This document shows positions 1 to 8,460 of a stretch of 64,000 nt of DNA, piece by piece. How positions within the stretch are numbered: the first letter of the stretch is position 1; the number at the start of each line of letters is the position of its first letter. The notes under the pieces are model-generated. The model searched no databases, was not told the DNA's origin, and saw only the letters and a program-made list of their open reading frames with translations. The position numbers were made by a program, and so were the translations under genes. The DNA comes from Cellulomonas shaoxiangyii (GTDB lineage Bacteria; Actinomycetota; Actinomycetes; Actinomycetales; Cellulomonadaceae). Location of the stretch: assembly GCF_004798685.1 (NCBI RefSeq), contig NZ_CP039291.1:248001-312000 (forward strand), read 5' to 3'.

Positions 1-76
1 CGGGGCGCTGGTGAGCGACTCGAGGAGCGTGCGCGATGTCCTGTTGTACCGGCTGGTGAGCGGCCTCCTCCGCTGA
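1..76 (+). CDS. C-terminal end of an unidentified protein (5' end outside window)
   Basis: An open frame runs in from the left edge and stops with TGA at 74-76, giving the last 24 residues of a protein ending in GLLR. The composition (hydrophobic, Arg-rich) does not identify a family. It is followed by about 100 nt before the binding-protein gene. It could also be a chance open frame, because such frames are common at this GC content. Confidence 0.3.
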   Translation, partial: GALVSDSRSVRDVLLYRLVSGLLR

Positions 77-177
77 GCCACGGCGCCCCCGCGCCGTCGT
101 CCCCACGGCCCCCCTGCGGCCGGTGCTCCGCCGTCCGCGGCGCGGGCGAGCCGCCGCGCGTCCTCCCCGAGGTCCCC

Positions 178-1836
178 ATGAACGTCCGTCGTCCCCTCGT
201 CCGCGGGCTCGTCGCCCTCACCGCCGCGACCCTCCTGCTGAGCGCCTGCACCACCACCGGCGACCCCGAGCCCGGTGGGACCGCCGCCGCCGGCGGCACG
301 GTCCAGGAGGCGACCGTCGTCGTCGCCCAGGAGCTCAACACGATCGACCCGCCGCTCGCGATCGACTCCAACTCCGCGATCGTCGTCAACAACGTCTACG
401 AGGGCCTGTACCGCCTCGACGAGGCCAACCAGCCCGTGCCCGCCGGCGCAGCCGACCTCCCGGAGGTCAGCGCGGACGGCCTGACGTACACCATCCCGCT
501 CAACCCCGACGCGACGTGGTCCGACGGGACCCCCGTCACCGCGCACGACTACGTGTTCGCGTGGCAGCGGGCGGTCGGCCTCGACAACGCAGGCGAGAAC
601 CAGAAGTACTACGGGACGATCCTGAACGCCGACGCGATCATCGCCGGCGAGCAGGAGCCCGACCAGCTCGGCGTCGAGGCGACCGACGACCACACGCTCG
701 TCGTGACGCTCGCGGCGCCCGTCGCGTACTTCCCCTCGATGCTGGCCGTCGTGCCGTTCTTCCCGGTCAGCGAGGCGTACGTGACCGAGCAGGGCGACGC
801 GTTCGCGTCCGACTCCGAGCACGCGGTCTACAACGGCCCGTTCGTGCTCGCCGACTTCGCCGGCCCCGGCATCGGGACCGACTGGACGTACGAGCGCAAC
901 GACGAGTACTGGGACGCCGGGTCCGTGCGGCTCGACTCGATCGCGGTGCGGGTCGTCAAGGAGACGACCACCGCGGTCAACCTCTACAAGAGCGGCGAGG
1001 TCCACCAGGTCGCGATCGCGGGCGCCCAGGTCCAGGCCGAGCAGGCCGACCCCGGCTTCGTCGCCGACACGACCGCGACGTCGGCGTTCCTCGGCTACAA
1101 CCACGCCGACCCGGTGCTCGCGGACCCGCGCGTGCGCGAGGCGATCTCGCTCGTCATCGACCGCGAGGCGCTGACGGCGAGCGTGCTGGCCGACGGCTCG
1201 ACCCCCGCGACCGGCCTGGTCCCGCCGGGCCTGGCCACGAGCCCCGACGGCGAGGACTTCGCCGACGCCGCCGGTGACCTGCTCACGACCGACGTCGCCC
1301 GCGCGCAGGACCTGTGGGCCCAGGCGCGCGCCGACCTCGGCGTGAGCTCGCTCGCGATCGACCTGCAGACGTTCGAGTCCGACCGCACGCGCGCCGTCGC
1401 GGAGTACCTGCAGGGCGCGGTGCAGGAGAACCTGGAGGGCGTCACGCTGGCGGTCACCACCAACCCGGTGGCGAACTTCCTCGAGAAGACGGGCTCGGGC
1501 GCCTTCGGCGCGTACCTCGTCACGTGGGGCGCGGACTACGCCGACCCGTCCAGCCAGCTCGGCCTGGTCCGGTCGGACGCCGGCACCAACTGGGGCGGGT
1601 ACGCCAACCCCGAGTTCGACGCCGCCCTCGAGGCCGCGCAGGTCACGCACGCGACCGACGCCGCCGCACGCTTCGACGACCTGCTGCACGCGCAGGAGGT
1701 CCTCGTCGCCGACCAGGGCGTCACGCCGATCTACTTCCAGAGCTCGACGCTGCTGCGCTCGCCGGACCTCAAGGGCGTGGTGTTCCACACCGCCGGGCCG
1801 GCGTTCGAGTACAAGTCGGCGTACCTGGAGGACTGA
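178..1836 (+). CDS. ABC transporter substrate-binding lipoprotein, family 5 (oligopeptide/dipeptide type)
   Basis: The 552-residue protein is a solute receptor for an ABC importer, anchored to the outer face of the membrane. Residues 1-23 form a lipoprotein signal peptide (Arg-rich start, hydrophobic core, lipobox LSAC) with the acylated cysteine at position 24. The rest has the SBP_bac_5 fold length and features, including an early NTIDPPLAIDSNSA stretch and a C-terminal region with repeated Trp/Tyr positions. A GAGG ribosome site lies 5 nt before the ATG. Two permease and two ATPase genes follow on the same strand, so it belongs to a complete Opp/Dpp-like importer. Which peptide or other ligand binds cannot be told from sequence. 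Confidence 0.93.
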   Translation: MNVRRPLVRGLVALTAATLLLSACTTTGDPEPGGTAAAGGTVQEATVVVAQELNTIDPPLAIDSNSAIVVNNVYEGLYRLDEANQPVPAGAADLPEVSADGLTYTIPLNPDATWSDGTPVTAHDYVFAWQRAVGLDNAGENQKYYGTILNADAIIAGEQEPDQLGVEATDDHTLVVTLAAPVAYFPSMLAVVPFFPVSEAYVTEQGDAFASDSEHAVYNGPFVLADFAGPGIGTDWTYERNDEYWDAGSVRLDSIAVRVVKETTTAVNLYKSGEVHQVAIAGAQVQAEQADPGFVADTTATSAFLGYNHADPVLADPRVREAISLVIDREALTASVLADGSTPATGLVPPGLATSPDGEDFADAAGDLLTTDVARAQDLWAQARADLGVSSLAIDLQTFESDRTRAVAEYLQGAVQENLEGVTLAVTTNPVANFLEKTGSGAFGAYLVTWGADYADPSSQLGLVRSDAGTNWGGYANPEFDAALEAAQVTHATDAAARFDDLLHAQEVLVADQGVTPIYFQSSTLLRSPDLKGVVFHTAGPAFEYKSAYLED

Positions 1837-1837
1837 G

Positions 1838-2068
1838 TCACGACGGGCTCAGCGCCGCGGCCAGCGCCGCGACCGCGACGAGCCCGGCCCCGGCGAGCAC
1901 CCAGGGGGACCACCCCCGCGGCTGCCGCACCCGGCGCACCTGCCCGGGTGCGGCGGCCGGACCGGGCCGGCGTCCGCGCAGGACGCCGAGCTGGCCGGAC
2001 GCCCCGATGGTCCGCACGGCGCCGACGAGCAGGAGCAGCAGACCCACGATGAACGCGACGTCCGACAC
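1838..2068 (-). CDS. small two-TM membrane protein on the opposite strand inside the importer operon
   Basis: The 76-residue frame starts at a GTG on the minus strand. It has a hydrophobic helix near residues 4-19, a basic Pro/Arg/Gln-rich linker, and a second hydrophobic helix near residues 56-73. The pattern (segment, positive loop, segment) looks like a real small integral membrane protein rather than a random shadow. Its stop lies one base past the stop of the binding-protein gene, so the two are convergent. Its start lies about 40 nt upstream of the first permease gene and faces away from it. No family is recognised. The open frame extends further upstream, so the start is chosen by hydrophobicity and length. 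Confidence 0.6.
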   Translation of the reverse strand: MSDVAFIVGLLLLLVGAVRTIGASGQLGVLRGRRPGPAAAPGQVRRVRQPRGWSPWVLAGAGLVAVAALAAALSPS

Positions 2069-2107
2069 GGCCCTCACGCGGCACCGCCGCGCGCCCGGGA
2101 GGTCGTC

Positions 2108-3046
2108 GTGAACCTGGCGAGGTACGTGGGCGGGCGCCTGGTGTACATGGCGCTCACGCTGTGGGTCGTCGTCACCGTGACGTTCTTCCTCATGCACCTG
2201 CTGCCCGGGTCGCCCTACGTCGACCTGCACAAGCTCACGCCCGAGCAGATCGCCATCCTCGACGCGCGGGCGGGTCTGGACCGACCGCTCCTGGAACAGT
2301 ACGTGCTCTACGTGCGCAACCTCCTGACCGGTGACCTGGGCGTCTCCTTCCAGTTCAAGAACCAGCCGGTCACCGCGCTGCTCGCGGGGCGGATCGGCCC
2401 GTCCGTCCAGCTCGGGCTGCAGGCGCTCGTGGTCGGGACCGTCCTCGGCGTCGTCCTCGGCGTGGTCGCGGCCGTGCGGCGCGGGACGTGGCTCGACGGC
2501 GGGTCGACCGTGCTCGCCGTGATCGGCCGCTCGGTGCCCAGCTTCGTGCTGGCCGCGGTGCTGCAGTACGTGCTCGCGCTGCGGCTCGGGCTGTTCCCGA
2601 TCGCCGGCTGGCGCGACCTGTCCTCGACCGTGCTGCCGACGCTCGCGCTCGCGATGGCGCCGCTCGCGGACTCCGCCCGGTTCGTGCGCACCGAGATGGT
2701 GGAGGTGCTCGCGTCCGACCAGGCCGAGCTGGCGCGCGCGAAGGGCCTCGGGCCGTGGCAGGTCGCGTGGCGGCACGGCGTGCGCAACAGCGTCGTCCCG
2801 CTCATCACGCTGCTCGGGCCGATGTCCGTCGCGCTGCTCACCGGCTCGCTCGTGGTGGAGAACATCTTCGCGGTCCCCGGCATCGGCGAGCAGTTCGTCA
2901 AGTCGGTGCTGGCGAACGACTACCCGACGATCATGGCGGTGACCATCCTGTACTCGGCCCTCCTGCTCGTGGTCGTGCTCGTCGTCGACGTGCTCTACAG
3001 CCTCGTCGACCCGCGCATCCGGCTCGGCGGGGAGGTGCGGCGATGA
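2108..3046 (+). CDS. ABC transporter permease, OppB/DppB type
   Basis: The 312-residue integral membrane subunit has a first helix at about residues 11-31, then five more hydrophobic segments. The cytoplasmic EAA loop, which couples the permease to the ATPase, is visible near residues 200-230 (EVLASDQAELARAKGLG). The C-terminus has the family pattern VPGIGEQFVKSVLANDYP. The GTG start has GGGAGG 5 nt upstream. Its stop overlaps the next gene's start in an ATGA, so the two permeases are translationally coupled. It forms the channel with the following permease. It is separated from the binding-protein gene by the minus-strand gene at 1838-2068. Confidence 0.93.
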   Translation: MNLARYVGGRLVYMALTLWVVVTVTFFLMHLLPGSPYVDLHKLTPEQIAILDARAGLDRPLLEQYVLYVRNLLTGDLGVSFQFKNQPVTALLAGRIGPSVQLGLQALVVGTVLGVVLGVVAAVRRGTWLDGGSTVLAVIGRSVPSFVLAAVLQYVLALRLGLFPIAGWRDLSSTVLPTLALAMAPLADSARFVRTEMVEVLASDQAELARAKGLGPWQVAWRHGVRNSVVPLITLLGPMSVALLTGSLVVENIFAVPGIGEQFVKSVLANDYPTIMAVTILYSALLLVVVLVVDVLYSLVDPRIRLGGEVRR

Positions 3047-4074
3047 CCGCGCCCGCGCTGCCGCCGGAGGCGTTCGCGCCGGTCCCGCGCCCCGACGGCG
3101 AGGCCGGTGCGCCGCGCCCCGACGCGCCGCACGCCCCCGCGCGCTCGCACGACGCCTGGCACCGGCTGCGGCGTCGGCCCGCCGCGCTCGTCTCGCTCGC
3201 GCTGCTCGTCGTGGTCGCCGCGGTCGCGGTGCTCGCGATCTGGTTCACGCCGCACGACCCGACGCTGCAGGACGTCACGCGCGTCAACCTGCCGCCGCGC
3301 CTGCCGGGCGTCGACGTGGCCGGGCTCGACGGCACCGCGGTCGTCGGTGGCGAGCGCGTCGACCGGTACGCGCAGGCCGGGGTCCCCGCCGACGTGCACC
3401 ACCTGCTGGGCACCGACGGCTTCGGCCGGGACCTGCTGTCGCGGCTGCTCGTCGGCGTGCGCGTCTCCCTGACGATCGCGCTCGTCGCCGGTCTGCTGGA
3501 CCTGACGATCGGCGTCGCGTGGGGTCTGGTGTCCGGGCTCGGGGGACGGGCCGTCGACGGCGTGCTGCAGCGCGTGCTCGAGGTGCTGTCCGGCATCCCG
3601 ACGCTCGTCGTGCTCGTCCTCATGCTCACCGTGCTGGAGCCCGGCCTGGTGACCATCGTGCTGGCCATGGCCGTCACGGGTTGGATCCCGATGGCGCGCC
3701 TCGTGCGCGCGCAGGCGCTGCGGCTGCGCGAGCAGGAGTTCGTGCTGGCCGCGCGCGTGCTCGGCGCCGGCCGCGTGCGGCTCGCCCTGCGCCACGTGCT
3801 GCCCGGGTCGGTCGGCCTGATCGTCGTGCAGACGATGTTCACGATCCCGACCGCGATCTTCTTCGAGGCGTTCCTCAGCTTCATCGGCCTGGGCCTGCGC
3901 CCGCCGACCGCGTCGCTCGGCACGCTGCTCGACACCGGCTTCGAGACGTTCACGTTCCTGCCACACCAGATGCTCGCCCCCGCCGTGACCCTCTCGGTCC
4001 TCATGATCGCGTTCAACCTGCTGGCCGACGGCCTGCGAGACGCGTTCGACCCGCGGGGGGTGACCCTCCGGTGA
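3043..4074 (+). CDS. ABC transporter permease, OppC/DppC type
   Basis: The 343-residue second channel subunit starts at the ATG overlapping the previous stop. It has a Pro/Arg-rich cytoplasmic tail of about 45 residues, one helix near residues 46-67, then an external loop. The family pattern LGTDGFGRDLLSRLLVGVRVSL follows, in which DxxGRD is typical of OppC. The permease domain carries an EAA loop (EQEFVLAARVLGAG) and an ending SFIGLGLRPPTASLGTLL. It overlaps the downstream ATPase gene by a GTGA. It pairs with the OppB-type subunit, and no residue looks out of place for the family. Confidence 0.93.
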   Translation: MTAPALPPEAFAPVPRPDGEAGAPRPDAPHAPARSHDAWHRLRRRPAALVSLALLVVVAAVAVLAIWFTPHDPTLQDVTRVNLPPRLPGVDVAGLDGTAVVGGERVDRYAQAGVPADVHHLLGTDGFGRDLLSRLLVGVRVSLTIALVAGLLDLTIGVAWGLVSGLGGRAVDGVLQRVLEVLSGIPTLVVLVLMLTVLEPGLVTIVLAMAVTGWIPMARLVRAQALRLREQEFVLAARVLGAGRVRLALRHVLPGSVGLIVVQTMFTIPTAIFFEAFLSFIGLGLRPPTASLGTLLDTGFETFTFLPHQMLAPAVTLSVLMIAFNLLADGLRDAFDPRGVTLR

Positions 4075-5159
4075 GCGCCGCACCGGTCCTCGAGGTCGAC
4101 GACCTGCACGTCTCGTTCGCGACCCGCGCGGGGCGCGTGCAGGCGGTCCGCGGGGTGTCGCTCACGCTGCACGCGGGCGAGGTGCTCGCGGTGGTGGGCG
4201 AGTCCGGCTCCGGCAAGTCCGTCACGGCGCGCGCCGTGACGGGGCTGCTGCCCGCCAACGGGCGCGTCGACGCGGGCTCCGTGCGGTACCGCGGGCAGGA
4301 CCTCGTGCGCGCCGACGAGCGGGCGCTGCGGCGCGTGCGCGGCAACGGCATCGCGATGGTCTTCCAGGACCCGATGACGTGCCTAGACCCGACGATGACG
4401 ATCGGCGCGCAGGTCGCCGAGCCGCTGCGCGTGCACACGTCGCTCTCGCGGCGCGCGGCCCGGGACGCCGCGGTGCGCCTGCTCGAGCGCGTCGGCATCC
4501 CCGAGCCCGCCGTGCGCGCCCGCCAGTACCCGCACCAGTTCTCCGGCGGGCAGCGGCAGCGCATCGCCATCGCGATCGCGCTCGTGTGCGGGCCGGACGT
4601 GGTGCTCGCGGACGAGCCGACGACCGCGCTCGACGTGCGCGTCCAGGCGCAGGTCCTCGACCTGCTCGGTGAGCTGCGCCGGGACACCGGCACGGCGGTG
4701 GTCCTCGTCACGCACGACCTCGGCGTCGTCGCGAGCGTCGCCGACCGCGTCGCCGTCATGTACGCCGGTCGCATCGTCGAGATCGGCACCGCCCGGGAGG
4801 TGTTCGGCCACCCGCAGCACCCGTACACGTGGGGCCTGCTCGGGTCCCTGCCCACCGCCGACCAGCCCGACGGGCGGCTGCTCGCGATCCCCGGGTCGCC
4901 GCCCGACATGATCGACCCGCCGACCGGCGACGCGTTCTGGCCGCGCAACCCCTACGCCGTGCGCATCGACACCGAGCAGGCGCCGCCGTTCTTCGACGTC
5001 TCCCCGACGCACCGCGCCGCGACGTGGCTGCTCGCACCGGGGGCACCCGCGGTGGAGCCGCCCCCGGCGGTCGCGCAGCGGTGGGCGCGCCACGCCGCGT
5101 CGGCGGACCTGCCCGCGGGCCGGCCGACCGAGCCCGTCGAGCCGGGCGGTGGCCGGTGA
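4071..5159 (+). CDS. ABC transporter ATPase, OppD/DppD type
   Basis: The 362-residue nucleotide-binding subunit powers import. The Walker A motif GESGSGKS is at residues 43-50, followed by a Q-loop (VFQDP), the signature FSGGQRQR, Walker B VVLADEPTTALD and the H-loop THD. The C-terminal oligopeptide-transporter segment HPYTWGLLGSLP follows. The tail after about residue 290 is longer than usual and ends in a Pro/Glu-rich stretch. The GTG start overlaps the OppC stop (GTGA), and its own stop overlaps the next ATPase gene in the same way. With the following gene it makes a heterodimeric ATPase. Confidence 0.94.
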   Translation: MSAAPVLEVDDLHVSFATRAGRVQAVRGVSLTLHAGEVLAVVGESGSGKSVTARAVTGLLPANGRVDAGSVRYRGQDLVRADERALRRVRGNGIAMVFQDPMTCLDPTMTIGAQVAEPLRVHTSLSRRAARDAAVRLLERVGIPEPAVRARQYPHQFSGGQRQRIAIAIALVCGPDVVLADEPTTALDVRVQAQVLDLLGELRRDTGTAVVLVTHDLGVVASVADRVAVMYAGRIVEIGTAREVFGHPQHPYTWGLLGSLPTADQPDGRLLAIPGSPPDMIDPPTGDAFWPRNPYAVRIDTEQAPPFFDVSPTHRAATWLLAPGAPAVEPPPAVAQRWARHAASADLPAGRPTEPVEPGGGR

Positions 5160-6046
5160 GCGGCGAGCACCTGCTCGAGGTGTCCCGCCTCGTGCACACG
5201 TTCGGCGGCCGGCGCGGGCCGCGCGTGCACGCGGTCGACGACGTGAGCCTGTGGGTCGACGAGGGCGAGACGTTCGGCCTCGTCGGCGAGTCCGGCTCCG
5301 GCAAGTCGACGCTCGGGCGCTGCGTCGTCGGGCTGTACGCGCCGACGGGCGGGAGCGTGCGGTACCGCGACCGCGACGTCACCCGCTGGGCCCGCGCGCG
5401 CGACGCGTCGCAGCTGCGACGCGAGGTGCAGATGGTCTTCCAGGACCCGTACGCGTCGCTCGACCCGCGCATGCGGGTCCGTGACATCGTCGCCGAGGGC
5501 CTCGAGATCGGGCGCCTCGAGCCGGACGCGCGCCGGCGTGCGTCCCGCGTCGACGACGCCCTCGCCGCGGTCGGCCTCGACCCCGCGGTCGGCGGCCGGT
5601 ACCCGCACGAGTTCTCCGGCGGTCAGCGCCAGCGCGTCGGCATCGCGCGGGCGCTCGTCCTCGAGCCGCGGCTCGTCGTGTGCGACGAGCCCATCTCGGC
5701 GCTCGACGTGTCCGTGCAGGCGCAGATCGTCAACCTGCTCACCGACCTCAAGCGCGACCGGGGGCTGACGTACCTGTTCGTCGCGCACGACCTGGCGATG
5801 GTGCGCCACGTCAGCGACCGCGTGGGCGTCATGCACGACGGGCGGCTCGTGGAGGTGGGCCCGGCGGACGACGTCTACCGCGACCCCCTGCACCCGTACA
5901 CCCGCAGCCTCCTGGCGGCGGTCCCGGTGCCGGACCCCGACGCGCCGCCGCGGCCGCGGCTGCCGTACGACGCACCCGCGCGGCACGGCGAGCTCGTCGA
6001 GGTGCGTCCGGGCCGGTGGGTGCGCGAGGCGGTCGACGCCGGGTAG
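5156..6046 (+). CDS. ABC transporter ATPase, OppF/DppF type
   Basis: The 296-residue second ATPase of the importer has Walker A GESGSGKST at residues 44-52, Q-loop VFQDPYASLDPRMRV (a typical OppF sequence), signature FSGGQRQRVGIARAL, Walker B VVCDEPISALDVSVQAQ and H-loop AHD. The terminal HPYTRSLLAAVPVPDP is the family hallmark. The GTG start lies within the previous stop, so the last four genes of the operon are all stop-start overlapped. A convergent lipoprotein gene ends 24 nt downstream. I see no long terminator hairpin in that gap, only a short CCCC/GGGG inverted repeat. Confidence 0.94.
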   Translation: MSGEHLLEVSRLVHTFGGRRGPRVHAVDDVSLWVDEGETFGLVGESGSGKSTLGRCVVGLYAPTGGSVRYRDRDVTRWARARDASQLRREVQMVFQDPYASLDPRMRVRDIVAEGLEIGRLEPDARRRASRVDDALAAVGLDPAVGGRYPHEFSGGQRQRVGIARALVLEPRLVVCDEPISALDVSVQAQIVNLLTDLKRDRGLTYLFVAHDLAMVRHVSDRVGVMHDGRLVEVGPADDVYRDPLHPYTRSLLAAVPVPDPDAPPRPRLPYDAPARHGELVEVRPGRWVREAVDAG

Positions 6047-6069
6047 GTGTTCCCCGAGGGGCGCCGTGC

Positions 6070-7794
6070 TCAGTTCTCGTCGGTGGTCGCGGTGGGCTCG
6101 GGGCTCGCGGGGCTCGCGGTGCTCGCGGTGCCCTCGGCGGCGACCTCCGCCGCGACCGGCACGTCGAGGAGGCGGAAGTCGTCCGTGGCGGACGAGGTGC
6201 CCGTGCCGGCCTGGAAGACGACCGTCTCCACGTCGAGGCGCGGGTACACGAACGAGAACGTCCGCGTCTGGCCCCCGTCGATCCACGAGCTGGCGTCCAG
6301 GTCGGAGGCGGTGAACCACTCGCCGCCGGGCCACGCGTCGTTCGCGCCGACCTGGTAGTCCAGCGGGAACAGGCGCGTCGCGCCCTGCAGCACCGAGCCG
6401 CGCGCGGTGATGCTGTGCGGGGTCACCGTGTCCCTGCCGCGGTGCGAGGAGAAGCCGCGCAGGAAGCCCGGGGCCCAGCCGAGGCCGTCCTTCTGGTCGG
6501 TGGCCGTTACCGTCAGGTCGACCACGACGTGCCCGTGCACGCGGCGTGCCGACGCGTCGACCTCCCACTTACGGATGTTGTTCGCGATGGGCAGCGGGGT
6601 GCCTGCCGTGCCGACGAGGGCCTCGAACGGCGGCAGCTCGCCCGTCGTCGTGACGTCGGTGCGCGTGACGACCGTCGACGTCAGCGTCACCGTGACGCGC
6701 CGGTTGAGCGCCCGGCCCTCGTCGGTGCCGTTGTCGGCGACGGGCTCCTGCTCGCCGCGACCCTCGACGCGGGCCGGGTACGCGGCCGCGTCGACCTGCG
6801 CGCCGAGGGCGTCGGCGACGGCCTGCGCGCGCCGCCGGGACAGGTCCAGGTTGTACGCGTCGTCCGCCTGGTCGTCGGTGTGGCCGACCACCTGGACCGT
6901 GCCGGGGTCGCGCTCGGACAGGCGCTGCGCGACGAGCGCGACGGCGTCCGCGGCCTCGGGGGCCAGGTCCGCGGAGTCGAACGGGAAGAGCACGTCCGAG
7001 CCGAGCGTCACCTCGACCCGGTCGGTCGACTCGGTCGTGCGCACCGCGCCCGCCAGCTCGGCGCTCGTGGACTCGAGCGGGAACGTCGGCGCCGTCACGA
7101 CGGCGTCCAGGTCGAGCGCCTCGGGCGGCTCGACGTCGTCGGGCGTCGCGGTCGACGACGTGCCGCCCGTCGGGCGGGCGGACGCGCTCGCCGCGGCGTC
7201 GGCGGCGGCGGCCACGTCGTCGGGGTGCGCGGCGGACGGCAGCTCGCCGTCGACGATCGGCACGTCCGCGAACAGGGGCGCTCCCGGGACCAGCAGCGAC
7301 AGCCCGGTCACGTCGGCGGGCGGCGCCGCGAACGGCATCTGCAGCCGCGTGCCGTGATCGGCGCGCACCCGGTTCCAGTGCTCGGGTGCGACCACGGGCT
7401 TGCCGTCGGCGCCGGCACCCACGTGGTGGACGACGTCGCGCGCAAGGTCGAGGAGCCGGACGTTGACGGGCGGCCTGCCCTCCGCGACGAACGACGTGAC
7501 CCCGAAGCCGGTCACGTGCACGGGGTCGTCCTCGTCCACCTCCTCCAGGGGCACCAGGTCGAGCGTCAGCACCACGTGCTCGCCCGCACGCACGAGCGGG
7601 TGCACGCGGACCTCGAGGTCGACGCCGCCCTCCGGGATCACGGCGGTGGCAACCACGTCCTCCGGCTGCGGGCCGGGGTCGGCGCTCGCGGTCGCCGGAG
7701 CCGAGGGGTCGGGGGAGCCGCCGGCCGTGCAGGCAGCGAGCGCGGCGACGAGCAGGGCGCCGACGAGGGCACGGACGGGACGCTGCGGGCGCAC
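6070..7794 (-). CDS. lipoprotein with a central OmpA-type peptidoglycan-binding domain
   Basis: The 574-residue protein starts at a GTG preceded by AGGAG with 7 nt spacing. Upstream in-frame codons exist (ATG at 7827), but this start puts the lipobox LAAC at the usual distance, with the lipidated cysteine at residue 22. The middle of the protein, roughly residues 265-375, carries the OmpA_C pattern: a VLFPFDSADL entry strand, VVGHTD, the helix LSRRRAQAVADAL and the closing NRRVTVTL. OmpA_C domains bind meso-diaminopimelate or ornithine peptidoglycan in other bacteria. Here the domain sits mid-protein, between an N-terminal region and a roughly 190-residue C-terminal region that both look beta-rich and extracytoplasmic. 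It may tether the membrane to the wall, which is inference. Confidence 0.8.
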   Translation of the reverse strand: MRPQRPVRALVGALLVAALAACTAGGSPDPSAPATASADPGPQPEDVVATAVIPEGGVDLEVRVHPLVRAGEHVVLTLDLVPLEEVDEDDPVHVTGFGVTSFVAEGRPPVNVRLLDLARDVVHHVGAGADGKPVVAPEHWNRVRADHGTRLQMPFAAPPADVTGLSLLVPGAPLFADVPIVDGELPSAAHPDDVAAAADAAASASARPTGGTSSTATPDDVEPPEALDLDAVVTAPTFPLESTSAELAGAVRTTESTDRVEVTLGSDVLFPFDSADLAPEAADAVALVAQRLSERDPGTVQVVGHTDDQADDAYNLDLSRRRAQAVADALGAQVDAAAYPARVEGRGEQEPVADNGTDEGRALNRRVTVTLTSTVVTRTDVTTTGELPPFEALVGTAGTPLPIANNIRKWEVDASARRVHGHVVVDLTVTATDQKDGLGWAPGFLRGFSSHRGRDTVTPHSITARGSVLQGATRLFPLDYQVGANDAWPGGEWFTASDLDASSWIDGGQTRTFSFVYPRLDVETVVFQAGTGTSSATDDFRLLDVPVAAEVAAEGTASTASPASPEPTATTDEN

Positions 7795-7878
7795 GGAAAG
7801 GCTCCTGGGGGTGGGGAAGGGGCCCATCGTGCCGGATACGTCCGGCCGCCCGCGTCAGGCGTCCGGGTGACGCGGCGG

Positions 7879-7947
7879 GAGCGCACCCGACGTCGCACGA
7901 GCGCACCGGACGTCGCACGAGCGCACCGCTGAGCACGGGCGCGCTCG
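7879..7947. repeat. intergenic 20-bp tandem units ending in an inverted copy (GAGCGCRCC element, copy A)
   Basis: Two 20-bp units at 7879-7898 and 7899-7918 differ at one base. They are followed by a third partial unit and an inverted arm GGCGCGCTCG at 7938-7947, which pairs with CGAGCGCACC at 7918-7927 except at one position. The same unit type occurs at 10955-11015, and the same core hairpin at 36728-36778. Here it lies between two minus-strand genes. Confidence 0.7.
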
Positions 7948-7976
7948 ACCGACGACCGGCGCGGTCGACGGAGCCG

Positions 7977-8246
7977 TCAGGAGGTCTGCGCCACGAACCC
8001 GTCCCCGTCGGCGACGACGCTCCACCGGCGGACGTCCTTGCCGACGCCGTCGTTGCTCTTCTCCTGCAGCACGGCGGTGTGGGTGTCGGCGGTGCCCTGG
8101 CCGCAGACGACGTGCTCGCCCGTGCTGCCCCGCAGCAGGACGGAGACGGTGCCGACGAAGTCCGTGAGCGCGACCGGGGTGCGCCCCTGCACCTCGAGCA
8201 CCTCGTAGGGGACGGCGGACACGATGGGGTCGACGGTGGTGTGCAT
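7977..8246 (-). CDS. small uncharacterised protein
   Basis: The 89-residue, probably soluble protein begins MHTTVDPIVSAVPYEVLEVQ and ends FVAQTS. A GGAG with 7 nt spacing precedes the ATG, which makes this a likely real gene despite its size. Residues 7-45 alternate hydrophobic and polar positions like a small beta-rich domain. No signal peptide, cysteine cluster or nucleotide-binding motif is visible. I do not recognise the family. It is flanked by a GAGCGCRCC repeat element on its 3' side and by about 210 nt without other features on its 5' side. Confidence 0.55.
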   Translation of the reverse strand: MHTTVDPIVSAVPYEVLEVQGRTPVALTDFVGTVSVLLRGSTGEHVVCGQGTADTHTAVLQEKSNDGVGKDVRRWSVVADGDGFVAQTS

Positions 8247-8415
8247 CGTGGTGCTCCGATCGGATGCCGGGTCTTCTCACGGCGGGGGTGGGCCTGCTGC
8301 GGAAGTGCGGCGTCGGCCGCGCCGAGCCGACGCGGTGCGGCACGGAGGTGCGTGTCGCGCGAGTGACGTGGAGCACAGTGACGGTACCCCGTCGACCCCG
8401 GCACCTGCTACGGCC

Positions 8416-8438
8416 GGCGCCGGCCGGTGACCGGCGCC
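8416..8438 (-). terminator. putative terminator hairpin after the GH31 gene
   Basis: An inverted repeat GGCGCCGG / CCGGCGCC with a 7-nt loop lies about 20 nt beyond the stop of the minus-strand glucosidase gene. There is no clear T-run, as is common in such GC-rich genomes, so termination is inferred from position. Confidence 0.4.
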
Positions 8439-8460
8439 CACGCGTCCCGCCGCGGGCCCG

